A stretch of DNA of 37,785 nt, from NCBI GenBank assembly GCA_900316105.1, contig ONBR01000017.1:1-37785 (forward strand), written 5' to 3'. Source of the stretch: an uncultured Olsenella sp. (GTDB lineage Bacteria; Actinomycetota; Coriobacteriia; Coriobacteriales; Atopobiaceae). Position numbers and translations under genes: made by a program. Below are positions 25,359 to 33,784 of the stretch, piece by piece. The notes beneath the pieces were generated by a model. The model was not told where the DNA came from and did no database searches. It worked only from the letters and a program-made list of their open reading frames with translations. Within the stretch, counting starts at the first letter, position 1. Each line of letters starts with the position of its first letter.

Positions 25359-26717
25359 CTAGTCGCGGCTCTTGCCCAGACTCTTGTGCAGGACCAGGAA
25401 GAGGGCGACGATACCCACGGCGTTGATCCCCAGAGTGATGGGGTAGATGCGCATGAGGTGCTCGAAGCCGGGGCTTGCCGGGTAAATGGCAAAGACGTAG
25501 ACCAGCCTGATGACCACGATGGAGAAGAGGGTCACGATGGCGGGGGAGAGCGAGACTCCGTAGCCGCGCAGGTAGCCCGAGCTGACCTCGGTGATCATCG
25601 TGAAGGTGTGGGCGGCCACCACGTAGAAGAGGCGGATGTAGCCCAGTTGGATTACGGCGGGATCGGGATTGAAGAGGCCCAGGAGCTGGTGGCCAAAGGA
25701 CAGGACAAGGACGATGAAGGTTCCGCACACGGCGGCGGTCTCGGCGGCGGTGACCTTGAGGGTCCGCCAGCAGCGGTCGGGTTTGCGGGCGCCGTTGTTC
25801 TGTCCCACGAAGGTGGTGCAGGCCTGGCCAAAGGCGCCGATGGAGTAGTAGGTGATGGTCTCCAGGCTCACCGATGCGGAGGATGCCGCGATGGCCGTGG
25901 AGCCCAGTTCGTTGGTGGCTCCCTGGATCACGATGTTTGCGACGGAAAAGAGGGAGGCCTGGATGCCGGCGGGCAGGCCCACCTTGAGGGTGCGCTTGAG
26001 CGACCAGGGGTCCACGGCCAGGTCGCGTAGGTTCACGCGGACATCGGTGGGGCTGCGCAGGAGGTCCACGAAGAGAATCAGGGTTGCCACGCCGGTTGCG
26101 ATCACGGTTGCGGCGGACACGCCCCAGACGCCCCAGCCCAGGACAGTGCAGGCGGCCAGGTCCAGGACGACGTTCACCGCCGAGGAGACCAGGAGGGCAT
26201 AGAGGGGCTTTCGGGTGTCGCCGACGCTGCGCATGATGGCGGCCTCGAAGTCGTACAGAAAGATCACAGGCAGGCCCAGGAGGTAGATGCGCAGGTAGCC
26301 CAGGGCCATGTCCATCACGTCCGCAGGTACCTCCAGGGCGACCAGGAGGGGAGCGGCCAGGATTTCGGTGGCTACGGCAAAGATGACGCCGCCTACCAGG
26401 GCGACGACGATGGCGGTGTGGACGGCCTTGTGGGCGCGGTCCTTGTCGCCCGCGCCGATGGCGGTGGCTATGGTGACGTTGGCTCCCAGGGAGATGCCCT
26501 GAAAGAGGGAGACCAAAAGGGCGATGATGGGCGAGTTGGTGCCCACGGCGGCCATGGCTTCGGTGCCCACCAGGTGGCCTGTCGTGGCGACGTCCACGGT
26601 GTTGTAGAACTGCTGCAGGATGGCCGTGATGGCTACGGGCAGGGCAAAGAAGAGAATCTTGTCCGCCAGGGATCCCTGGGTCATGTCTACCTGTCCACTT
26701 GCGTGCGAATGCGCCAT
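25359..26717 (-). CDS. MATE-family multidrug/sodium antiporter
   Basis: A 452-residue integral membrane exporter that would expel cationic drugs or metabolites in exchange for Na+ or H+. About 12 hydrophobic segments are visible. The two-fold MATE pattern shows in LADKILFFALPVAITAILQQ, then FYNTVDVATTGHLVG in the first half, and GLPAGIQASLFSVANIVIQG in the second, with QACTTFVGQNNGA. The start on the minus strand follows GGGGAGAAG; a second ATG 11 codons in is possible. The substrate cannot be inferred from the context. Confidence 0.93.
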   Translation of the reverse strand: MAHSHASGQVDMTQGSLADKILFFALPVAITAILQQFYNTVDVATTGHLVGTEAMAAVGTNSPIIALLVSLFQGISLGANVTIATAIGAGDKDRAHKAVHTAIVVALVGGVIFAVATEILAAPLLVALEVPADVMDMALGYLRIYLLGLPVIFLYDFEAAIMRSVGDTRKPLYALLVSSAVNVVLDLAACTVLGWGVWGVSAATVIATGVATLILFVDLLRSPTDVRVNLRDLAVDPWSLKRTLKVGLPAGIQASLFSVANIVIQGATNELGSTAIAASSASVSLETITYYSIGAFGQACTTFVGQNNGARKPDRCWRTLKVTAAETAAVCGTFIVLVLSFGHQLLGLFNPDPAVIQLGYIRLFYVVAAHTFTMITEVSSGYLRGYGVSLSPAIVTLFSIVVIRLVYVFAIYPASPGFEHLMRIYPITLGINAVGIVALFLVLHKSLGKSRD

Positions 26718-26768
26718 CTGTCGGTCTTCTCCCCTCGTCGTGCTGCTCCAAGCATTGTGCCACCAATG

Positions 26769-26970
26769 AGACGATAGGGACGTGAGACATTAGGGACGGA
26801 GCACTTTGTCTCAGAGACAGGGAGACATTGGGGACGGGAGACATTGGGGACGGAGCACTTTGTCTCAGAGACAAAGGGGACAGGGCAGGCCGCGAGTCAT
26901 TGGGGACGGAGTCATTAGCGCGGAGTCATTAGGGACGGAGCACTTTGTCTCAGAGACAAAGGGGACAGGG
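26769..26970. repeat. Cluster A of the GGGACGGAGCACTTTGTCTC repeat family
   Basis: Three full cores (26793-26812, 26847-26866, 26932-26951), each followed at once by an inverted partial copy (AGAGACAAAGGGGAC or similar), plus fragments such as GAGACATTGGGGACGG. It lies upstream of the MATE start. The open frames that can be drawn here consist of the repeats and are not considered genes. Confidence 0.9.
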
Positions 26971-27220
26971 CAGGCCGGAAAGGGAGAAGCGAAGGGGTGG
27001 GCAGTTTTGAGACGCGGCGGGGAACCTGGGATCTGCTTCGGGCGGGCTGGGCTGCGGGGATGGTTGCTTCGGGCGGGCTGGGCTGCGGGGATGGCTAACA
27101 ATCCAGATGCGCTGGGCCGCGGCGGAGGTTGTTTCGGGCGGAAAGCAGTCATTTCTTGTCCGAGGAGACCTCCTCTACGAGCTCCTGTCTGAAGTGACCT
27201 CCAGCGAGGGTCGTCTGAAT
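26971..27220. other. GC-rich spacer without gene, containing a 30-bp direct repeat
   Basis: A 250-bp stretch between repeat clusters A and B. It contains one perfect 30-bp direct repeat (27034-27063 and 27065-27094, period 31). No protein-like translation, RNA gene or promoter was recognised. Confidence 0.55.
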
Positions 27221-27425
27221 GAGTCATTAGGGACGGAGCAAACTGTCTCTGTGGATGAGTCATTAGGGACGGAGCAAACTGTCTCAGAGAAAAAGTGCTC
27301 CGTCCCTATCGTCTCTGAGACGAAGTGCTCCGTCCCTATCGTCTCGGAGACAAAGTGCTCCGTCCCTAACGTCTCTGAGACAAAATGCTCCGTCCCTATC
27401 GTCTCCCCCTATCGTCTCCCTAATG
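27221..27425. repeat. Cluster B of the GGGACGGAGCACTTTGTCTC repeat family
   Basis: Two forward variants (GGGACGGAGCAAACTGTCTC) are followed by four reverse copies (GAGACAAAGTGCTCCGTCCC and single-base variants). They are separated by TATCGTCTCTG-type linkers and decay into TATCGTCTCC. The cluster lies 140 bp upstream of amtB. A small perfect hairpin GGGAC-ACA-GTCCC follows at 27441-27453. Confidence 0.9.
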
Positions 27426-27566
27426 GCTCGTGTTACGTGGGGGACACAGTCCCGTTTCTAGCGCTTAACTGACAAAACGCCCGACCGAAACTGACCTGTC
27501 ACGGCAGCGAAACGCCAGAGGCCGACCATCGTCAGGAACTGAAAGTCAAATGGGAAAGGAACGACA

Positions 27567-28811
27567 ATGAGCTCAAGCGACACCGCCTTCATGCTCATAT
27601 GCGCTGCATTTGTCCTCTTCATGACACCAGGCCTGGCCTTCTTCTACGGCGGGCTGGGCAGGAGAAAGAACGTATCCAACAACATCATGGCATCCTTCCT
27701 CCTCATAGGAGTCGAAATCGTGATGTGGGTGGTCTTTGGCTTCTCCCTGGCCTTTGGGTCGAACCATGCGGGAATCATCGGTGGCCTGGATTACCTGATG
27801 ATGAACGGAGTCGGCGTGGAGGTGGGTCCCTATTCCGCGACGATCCCCTTCATCGTGTACGCTTTCTTCCAGATGATGTTCGTGGTGATCACACCCGCCC
27901 TAATCACAGGTGCCGTGGCTGGCCGCATGCGACTCAAGGCCCTCTTTTGCTTCGTCGTTCTGTGGACCATCGTGGTCTACTATCCCATCGCTCACATGGT
28001 CTGGGGTCAGGGCGGCGTCCTGGCAGCTATCGGCTCCGTTGACTTCGCGGGCGGAAACGTCGTCCACATCTCCTCGGGTGTGAGTGCCCTGGTTCTCTGC
28101 ATCTTTCTGGGCAGGCGCGTGGGCTTCGAGCAGGTCAATTACCGCGTGCACAACATCCCCCTGGTGGCAATTGGCACGACTCTCTTGCTTTTTGGCTGGT
28201 TTGGCTTCAACTCTGGCAGCGCACTGGCAGCGGATGGCCTGGCAGCTCACGCCTTTGCGGCGACGGCCTTCTCTGCTGCCGCGGCCGAGTGTACATGGGT
28301 TCTCATGGACGTGATTCGCGAGGGCAAGCCCACCCTGGTTGGCGCCTGTACAGGTCTGGTCATCGGCCTGGTGGCAATCACCCCTGGCTGCGGCTTCGTG
28401 CCCCTGTGGGCGGCGCTCGTAATCGGTGGCCTCGCTAGCCCCATCTGCTACTTTGCCGTCTCCTGGGTGAAACCCCACTTTGGCTACGATGACGCCCTGG
28501 ACGCCTTTGGCTGCCACGGCGTGGGCGGACTCTGGGGCGGTTTGGCCACGGGCCTCTTTGCAAGCGAGGCTGTCAATCCCGCGCTTAGCTGGAACGGACT
28601 CTTCTTTGGCGAGACGGGACTCCTTGTGGCCCAGGTCGTGGCTATTCTGGTGACGATTGCCTTGGCCGTGGTGGGTACCTGCATCTGCGTGTGGCTGACC
28701 AGGCTGGTCTGCGGCGACCTGCGCGTGTCCGAGCACGAAGAGCGTATCGGCCTTGACCTGACCCAGCAGGGCGAGAGGGCCTATCCGTCCTTCAATGGCC
28801 TGGATGACTAG
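27567..28811 (+). CDS. amtB: Ammonium transporter
   Basis: A 414-residue membrane channel for ammonium/ammonia, paired with the PII regulator downstream. Eleven hydrophobic segments are expected. Motifs are FMTPGLAFFYGGLGRRKNV at the N-terminus, the pore twin histidines in NVVHISSGVSALV and FGCHGVGGLWGG, and LLLFGWFGFNSGS. ATG 27567 has AAAGGA upstream. Regulation is presumably by nitrogen status through the adjacent glnK, but I see no clear nitrogen-regulator site or promoter in the 140 bp upstream. Confidence 0.96.
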   Translation: MSSSDTAFMLICAAFVLFMTPGLAFFYGGLGRRKNVSNNIMASFLLIGVEIVMWVVFGFSLAFGSNHAGIIGGLDYLMMNGVGVEVGPYSATIPFIVYAFFQMMFVVITPALITGAVAGRMRLKALFCFVVLWTIVVYYPIAHMVWGQGGVLAAIGSVDFAGGNVVHISSGVSALVLCIFLGRRVGFEQVNYRVHNIPLVAIGTTLLLFGWFGFNSGSALAADGLAAHAFAATAFSAAAAECTWVLMDVIREGKPTLVGACTGLVIGLVAITPGCGFVPLWAALVIGGLASPICYFAVSWVKPHFGYDDALDAFGCHGVGGLWGGLATGLFASEAVNPALSWNGLFFGETGLLVAQVVAILVTIALAVVGTCICVWLTRLVCGDLRVSEHEERIGLDLTQQGERAYPSFNGLDD

Positions 28812-28995
28812 CGGCTGGCTGCGGCTGGCTGCGGCTGGCGGATGGCAACTAGCGGCTGGCTGCGGCTGGCGGACGGCAACTAGCGGCTGGCTGCTGTTTG
28901 GTGACGGCTAGCCGCTGCCGACTGGCAGCTGACTGCCAGCGGTGAGCAGTCGACAGCCTGCCGCAAGCAAATTGCAGCTACCAGCCAGCTGCCGC
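28809..28995. repeat. GCTGGC-rich repeats and hairpin between amtB and glnK
   Basis: Repeats of GCGGCTGGCT, with a 31-bp larger period (from 28820, 28851 and 28882 onward), fill the spacer. The word is the reverse complement of the GCCAGCCGC word in the cob genes. At 28922-28939 lies a perfect stem CTGGCAG-CTGA-CTGCCAG, extended outside by CCG/CGG pairing. There is no T-tract. It could dampen or process the amtB-glnK transcript (inference). Confidence 0.75.
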
Positions 28996-29028
28996 TCCAA
29001 GACGAAAACTCCTCTGAAGGGAAGCAAG

Positions 29029-29400
29029 ATGATAAAGATTGAGGCGATTGTCCGCGAGGAGAAGCTCGAGGATGTCAAGGAGGCTCTGCATTCCATCGAC
29101 GTGCGCGGCATCACGGTGAGCCAGGTGATGGGTTGTGGCACTCAGATGGGTTACCGCAGGACGGTTCGTGGCAGCAAGGTGTCGATCAACATGCTGCCAA
29201 AGGTGAAGTTCGAGATTGTGGTGAGCACTCCCGACTGGGCCGACCGCACGATCAAGGCCATCCGAGAGGCGGCCTACACGGGCGAGGTGGGCGACGGAAA
29301 GATCTTTGCCTATCAGATCGACCGAGCCATCCGCATTCGCACGGGCGAGGAGGGCATAGACGCCATCCAGCCCGGCGCCCCGGTGGAGCAGGACCTCTAG
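29029..29400 (+). CDS. glnK: Nitrogen regulatory protein PII
   Basis: A 123-residue PII trimer subunit that senses 2-oxoglutarate and ADP/ATP and plugs the AmtB channel. ATG 29029 (GAAGGGAAGC upstream) begins MIKIEAIVREEKLEDVKEAL. The signatures LPKVKFEIVV and TGEVGDGKIFAYQI, then AIRIRTGEEG, are intact. The T-loop reads GYRRTVRGSKVSINMLPK: position 51, tyrosine in enterobacterial GlnB/GlnK where it is uridylylated, is Val here, while Ser49 is present. Covalent control by GlnD at Tyr51 is therefore impossible. It is linked to amtB as in most genomes. Confidence 0.96.
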   Translation: MIKIEAIVREEKLEDVKEALHSIDVRGITVSQVMGCGTQMGYRRTVRGSKVSINMLPKVKFEIVVSTPDWADRTIKAIREAAYTGEVGDGKIFAYQIDRAIRIRTGEEGIDAIQPGAPVEQDL

Positions 29401-29574
29401 CGAGACAAAAGAGCGAGACAAAAGGGACGGAGCACTTTGTCTCAGAGACAAAGTGCTCCGTCCCCAATGACTCTGAGACAAAGTGCTCCGTCCCCAATGA
29501 CTCACAATGTCTCAGAGACAAAGTGCTCCGTCCCCAATGTCTCAGAGACAAAGTGCTCCGTCCCCAATGACTCA
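29401..29574. repeat. Cluster C of the repeat family, with a 41-bp perfect palindrome
   Basis: One forward core (29424-29443) and four reverse cores (29445-29464, 29475-29494, 29515-29534, 29545-29564). The first two form a perfect inverted repeat with 20-bp arms around a single A. The cluster fills the whole gap between the glnK stop and the xpt stop, which face each other. The xpt TGA is directly followed (minus strand) by GTCATTGGGGACGG. Confidence 0.93.
29424..29464. terminator. Possible bidirectional terminator formed by the repeat palindrome
   Basis: Two 20-base arms pair perfectly and would make a very stable hairpin between convergent glnK and xpt. No U-tract follows on either strand, so intrinsic termination is uncertain; protection of 3' ends is an alternative. 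The function is inferred from position. Confidence 0.4.
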
Positions 29575-30150
29575 CTCGAACTCGATGGTGCCGGTCTCGC
29601 CGTCCATCGACTTCAAGATTGCCAGGGACTTCACGTCGTAGCCCATGGCGCGCAGGTCGTGGCCGCCGGACTGGAAGCCCTTCTCGATGGCGATGCCGAT
29701 GCCCTGGACGTTGACCTCCGCCTGACGGCAGATCTCCAGCAGGCCGCGGATGGCGGCGCCCTTTGCCAGGAAGTCATCGAAGATCAGGACGTTCTCGCCC
29801 TTGCTGAGCATGCGGCGCTCAACGATCACGTTGTTGTCCACATCATGGGTGTAGGAGTGCACCACGGCATGATACAGGTCGCCGTCCAGGTTCTTTCCCT
29901 GGGACTTGCGGGCAAAGACGACGGGCACACGGCCAAAGTGCAGGGATGCGATGCAGGCCAGGGCGATGCCGGAGGCCTCGATGGTCAGGATCTTGTCCAC
30001 GGGGCGGCCCTCAAAGAGGCGGGCCCACTCGGCTCCCATGCGGTCGAACAGATCGATGTCGCACTCGTGATTGAGGAATCCGTCCACCTTCAGAACGTCT
30101 CCGGGACGAACGACACCGTCACGCTTGATCTTATCAATGAGCTCCTGCAT
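29572..30150 (-). CDS. xpt: Xanthine phosphoribosyltransferase
   Basis: Xpt salvages xanthine to XMP using PRPP in the cytoplasm. The ATG at 30150 (minus strand), preceded by AAGGGG, gives 192 residues, the family norm. The start MQELIDKIKRDGVVRPGDVL, then KVDGFLNHECD, ILTIEASGIALA, VFARKSQGKNLDG and the PRPP loop VLIFDDFLAKGAA are diagnostic. The frame stays open for 67 codons further upstream but that part has no binding site and runs through the promoter region. It is divergent from an ABC exporter. Confidence 0.95.
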   Translation of the reverse strand: MQELIDKIKRDGVVRPGDVLKVDGFLNHECDIDLFDRMGAEWARLFEGRPVDKILTIEASGIALACIASLHFGRVPVVFARKSQGKNLDGDLYHAVVHSYTHDVDNNVIVERRMLSKGENVLIFDDFLAKGAAIRGLLEICRQAEVNVQGIGIAIEKGFQSGGHDLRAMGYDVKSLAILKSMDGETGTIEFE

Positions 30151-30189
30151 GGAATACCCCTTCTGGACGTTTGGCATGACCATTCGGCT

Positions 30190-30224
30190 TTGGTAAGCAA
30201 ACAAGTATTTGCTTACTAATTCTA
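30190..30224. promoter_or_regulatory. Divergent promoter region with a perfect 24-bp operator-like palindrome
   Basis: GTAAGCAAA (30193-30201), a 6-bp loop, then TTTGCTTAC (30208-30216), with both 9-bp arms exact. On the plus strand TTGGTA (30190-30195) and TTACTA (30213-30218) form a -35/-10 pair with a 17-bp spacer, so the palindrome fills the spacer. On the minus strand TAGAAT (30224-30219) is a possible -10 for xpt, placing its start site inside the palindrome. A repressor here would control both genes (inference). Confidence 0.6.
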
Positions 30225-30365
30225 AACATCTTAATGGTGTGATTCTGAATTGGCGGTTGCGAGGGAAGACTATTTTCCATTTGGGTATGAAAGAGAGTCG
30301 CAAATCCAAGAAATTGGCCCTCTTCGTGCACATTCGTGCGTGACTGTCCACCTAGGAGAAGACTT

Positions 30366-32171
30366 ATGCCCCAACGCATGGCAAAGGAAAACGACCGCCA
30401 GACGATGCGACGAACCCTGCATTACTTCTGGTGGGTGACCAAGCAGAAGCCAGGCGCCTTCGCCCTGTCCATCATCACCTCCGTGGGTTACACGGCCATG
30501 CTGACCTTTGCCAACACCTACGTGATGGGTCTGATCGTGGACCGCGTCCAGGCCTCACCCGTGGCGCCCGACCAGGTCTTCCAGGTCTTTGGCCCCTACA
30601 TCCTGGCCCTCCTCCTCGTGAACGCCGTTGGCCAGACCCTCTCCAAGCTCCAGGACTACTCGGTCTTCAAGCTGGAGATCAACGGCAACTACCAGCTCTC
30701 TCGTCTTTGCTTTGACACCCTGTCCAACCAGTCGATGACCTTCCACAACAGCCGCTTTGGCGGCAGCCTGGTCAGCCAGACCTCCCGCTTCGTCTCGGGT
30801 TACTCGGGCCTGGTGGACGTCGTCACCTACACCCTCTATCCCACCCTGGCCTCCATCGTCCTGACCATCACCATGCTGGCGCCAGCCGCCCCCACCTTCG
30901 TGGTCATCCTCTGCGTCATGCTGACCCTCTACGTGGTCCTGGCCTACCGCATGTACAAGAGGATCCTCAAGCTCTCGGCCAACGCCTCCACCGCCCAGAA
31001 CCGCCTCTCGGGCGTCCTCTCCGACGCCGTGACCAACATCCTGGCCGTGAAGACCTGCGGCCGCGAGGACTTCGAGCGCCAGACCTTCACCCGCGTGGAC
31101 AAGGAGGCCATGGCCGCCGAGAACGTGAACATGCACGCCACCATGAAGCGCGGCTTCACCACGTCCTTCCTGATCACGGTCATCATGTTCATCGTGTCCA
31201 TCTTCGTCAGTGGCGGCAACGCCTGGTTTGGCATCTCCGCAGGCACCCTGGTCATGATGTTCACCTACACCTATAACCTGACCATGCGCTTCAACTACTT
31301 CAACTCCATGATGCAGAGGATCAACCGCTCCCTGGGTGACGCGGCCGAGATGACCCGCATCCTGGACGAGCCCACCCTGGTGGCCGACGACCCCGACGCC
31401 AAGCCCCTCAAGGTCACCAAGGGCGACATCGACTTCGAGCACATCCGCTTCCGCTACCCTGACGCTCCCCAGGACGACTACGTCTTTCAGGACCTCAACC
31501 TGCACATCTCCGCAGGCCAGCGCATCGGCCTGGTGGGTCGCTCCGGTTCTGGAAAGACGACCCTGACCAAGCTCCTCCTGCGCCTGGATGACGTGCAGCA
31601 GGGCCACGTCCTGGTGGACGGCCAGGACGTGAGTCGCGGCACCCAGCAGTCCCTCCGCCAACAGGTGGCCTACGTTCCCCAGGAGGCCCTGCTCTTTCAT
31701 CGCACCATCCGCGAGAACATCGCCTACGGCCGCCCCGACGCCACGGAGGAAGAGATTCGCGAGGCCGCCCGCGAGGCCAACGCCCTGGAGTTCATCGAGA
31801 AGCTCCCCGACGGCTTCGACACCCTGGTGGGCGAGCGCGGCGTGAAGCTCTCCGGCGGCCAGCGCCAGCGTGTGGCCATCGCCCGCGCCATCCTGGTGGA
31901 CGCCCCGATCCTGGTTCTGGACGAGGCAACCTCGGCTTTGGACTCCGAGTCCGAGGCCCTGGTTCAGGGCGCCCTGGAGAACCTGATGAAGGGCCGCACC
32001 GCAATCGTGGTGGCCCACCGCCTGTCTACGGTGGCTTCGCTGGACCGCATCGTGGTTCTCTCGCATGGGCAGATCGTCGAGGACGGCACCCACCAGGAGC
32101 TCGTGGAGGCGGGTGGCGAGTACGCCGGCCTCTGGAACCGCCAGACCGGCGGCTTCCTGGAGGGCGAGTAG
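30366..32171 (+). CDS. ABC exporter, fused membrane and ATPase domains
   Basis: A 601-residue half-transporter that should work as a homodimer. Residues about 20-320 form the six-helix export domain (ALSIITSVGYTAMLTFANTY and onward). Residues about 355-595 form the ATPase: Walker A GRSGSGKTT from 391, Q-loop YVPQEALLF, signature LSGGQRQRVAIARA, Walker B ILVLDEATSALD and switch His in VAHRLS. ATG 30366 has AGGAGAAG upstream. There is no partner half-transporter next to it. The substrate is unknown; divergence from xpt across a shared palindrome is the only context clue. Confidence 0.93.
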   Translation: MPQRMAKENDRQTMRRTLHYFWWVTKQKPGAFALSIITSVGYTAMLTFANTYVMGLIVDRVQASPVAPDQVFQVFGPYILALLLVNAVGQTLSKLQDYSVFKLEINGNYQLSRLCFDTLSNQSMTFHNSRFGGSLVSQTSRFVSGYSGLVDVVTYTLYPTLASIVLTITMLAPAAPTFVVILCVMLTLYVVLAYRMYKRILKLSANASTAQNRLSGVLSDAVTNILAVKTCGREDFERQTFTRVDKEAMAAENVNMHATMKRGFTTSFLITVIMFIVSIFVSGGNAWFGISAGTLVMMFTYTYNLTMRFNYFNSMMQRINRSLGDAAEMTRILDEPTLVADDPDAKPLKVTKGDIDFEHIRFRYPDAPQDDYVFQDLNLHISAGQRIGLVGRSGSGKTTLTKLLLRLDDVQQGHVLVDGQDVSRGTQQSLRQQVAYVPQEALLFHRTIRENIAYGRPDATEEEIREAAREANALEFIEKLPDGFDTLVGERGVKLSGGQRQRVAIARAILVDAPILVLDEATSALDSESEALVQGALENLMKGRTAIVVAHRLSTVASLDRIVVLSHGQIVEDGTHQELVEAGGEYAGLWNRQTGGFLEGE

Positions 32172-32204
32172 GGCGGGGTCCCGCACGCGCAGACGCACCG
32201 ACTG

Positions 32205-32237
32205 AGGCGCTCCCTTCCCAGGGGGCGTCTTTCTTTT
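32205..32237 (+). terminator. Rho-independent terminator of the ABC exporter gene
   Basis: A 10-bp stem (AGGCGCTCCC with GGGGGCGTCT, including two G-U pairs) with a six-base loop, followed by TTTCTTTT. It lies 34 bp after the stop. Confidence 0.8.
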
Positions 32238-32346
32238 GGCATTGCATTGGGATGACCTGCGACAAAAGGGAGTACCGCCAGCTTGCAGGCAGAGTTAGGA
32301 TAGCTAGTACTTTCCTTTAAGTTGAACCCGACCCCAGGATGGCGCG

Positions 32347-33771
32347 ATGGTCTTTTCCAGTCTGATCTTCCTCTTTGGCTTCTTGGCCCTGCATCTGCTC
32401 GTCTACCGTCTGGCAAAGAAACCCCGGACTCAGAACCTGGTCCTTCTGGTCTCCTCGCTGGTCTTCTACGCCTGGGGCGGCCCCGCCTACATTCTCCTCC
32501 TGATGTTCGAGACCCTGGCCAGCTGGTTCTTTGGCGTACTCATCCAGACCTCGAAGTCCCGCCGCGAGGCAAAGCGCTACCTGGTCCTGGAGTGCCTGGT
32601 CCTGCTGGGGCTTTTGGCCTACTACAAGTACACGGGCTTCCTCCTGGGGACGACCCACGCACTCTTTGGCGTGCCCGCCGAGGTCGTGGCCCCCGTCCTG
32701 CCCATCGGCATCTCCTTCTACACCTTCAAGCTGCTCAGCTACGTGGCTGACGTCTACCGCGGCGAGGTCCAGGCCGAGTACAGCTACTGGCGCCTCCTCC
32801 TCTACAGCTCGCTCTTTCACCACTGCATCGCCGGCCCCATCGTCCGCTACAAGACGGTCCGCGACGAGCTGGCCCAGCGTAGCGTCACGCGAGAGGACGT
32901 CTACGAGGGTTTCCGCCGCTTCTGCGTGGGCCTGGCAAAGAAGGCCATCCTGGCCACGGCCTGCTCCACTGCCGTCGACACCCTCCTGCCCACGGGCACG
33001 CCCGACATCTACACGCAGGTGACGGGCGGCTACTGGCTGGGAGCCCTCTTCTACTTCTTCCAGATCTACCTGGACTTCTCGGGCTATTCCGACATGGCCC
33101 TGGGCCTGGGTCGCATGGTCGGCTTCCACTATCTGGAGAACTTCGACCATCCCTACGAGGCCATATCGGTCCAGGACTTCTGGCGCAGGTGGCACATCTC
33201 CCTGTCCAGCTTCTTCCGCGACTACGTCTACATCCCCCTGGGCGGCAGCCGCTGCTCCACCCTCCAGTACGTGCGCAACATGTTCGTGGTCTGGTTCCTC
33301 ACGGGAATGTGGCACGGGGCTAGCTGGAACTTCATCCTCTGGGGCCTCTACTTCTTCTGCTTCCTCCTGCTGGAGAAGTTCGTGATAAAGAAGCGCATGC
33401 CGCGAGCCATCGGTCACGTGTATGCCATGGTCGTGGTCTTCTTTAGCTGGGTCTTCTTCAAGTTCGTTGACTTCGGCGAGATGGGTGGCGTCTTTGCTGG
33501 CCTCTTTGACGCCAACGGCGCCGGTTTCATGAACCTGGCGGTCCAGACCGTCTTTATGAAGAACGTCTTCCTGATCGTCATCTGCGCGGTGGCTTGCACC
33601 AGCCTGGGCAGCTGGCTGCGCGGGAAGCTGCGGACGGCAGCGGACAAGGGCGGCCTGGCAAGGTTCGTCTACAACGTCCAGGAGACCCTGGTGCCGCCGG
33701 TCCTGCTGGCACTTTCGGTGGTGGCCCTGGTTGGCGTCACCTACAGCCCCTTCATCTACTTCCAGTTCTAG
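32347..33771 (+). CDS. MBOAT-family O-acyltransferase (AlgI/DltB-like)
   Basis: A 474-residue polytopic membrane protein that would pass acetyl groups across the membrane for cell-surface polysaccharide modification. The family core is clear: LPIGISFYTFKLLSYVADVY, QIYLDFSGYSDMALGLGRMV, FWRRWHISLSSFFRDYVYIP with His283, and WFLTGMWHGASWNF with the catalytic His323. At least ten hydrophobic segments are visible. The ATG at 32347 has a weak AGGATGG site. The DHHW protein starts 13 bp after its stop, the usual AlgI-AlgJ/AlgX pairing, so the two form one acetylation system. DltB is less likely because no dltA, dltC or dltD is nearby. Confidence 0.93.
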   Translation: MVFSSLIFLFGFLALHLLVYRLAKKPRTQNLVLLVSSLVFYAWGGPAYILLLMFETLASWFFGVLIQTSKSRREAKRYLVLECLVLLGLLAYYKYTGFLLGTTHALFGVPAEVVAPVLPIGISFYTFKLLSYVADVYRGEVQAEYSYWRLLLYSSLFHHCIAGPIVRYKTVRDELAQRSVTREDVYEGFRRFCVGLAKKAILATACSTAVDTLLPTGTPDIYTQVTGGYWLGALFYFFQIYLDFSGYSDMALGLGRMVGFHYLENFDHPYEAISVQDFWRRWHISLSSFFRDYVYIPLGGSRCSTLQYVRNMFVVWFLTGMWHGASWNFILWGLYFFCFLLLEKFVIKKRMPRAIGHVYAMVVVFFSWVFFKFVDFGEMGGVFAGLFDANGAGFMNLAVQTVFMKNVFLIVICAVACTSLGSWLRGKLRTAADKGGLARFVYNVQETLVPPVLLALSVVALVGVTYSPFIYFQF

Positions 33772-33784
33772 GCGGGTGCGATAC

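Noticed and set aside
25153..26874. 573-residue minus-strand open frame overlapping the MATE gene
   Set aside because: It is a shifted-frame shadow of the MATE gene with His/Arg/Gly-rich low-complexity translation; the 452-residue MATE frame has the clear family motifs.
26806..27472. Two plus-strand open frames of about 120 residues before amtB
   Set aside because: Their translations are mainly the 20-mer repeat read through, with no domain and no ribosome binding site.
30151..30365. Purine riboswitch in the xpt leader
   Set aside because: The leader lacks a recognisable three-way-junction purine aptamer. The perfect palindrome at the promoter fits a protein operator better.
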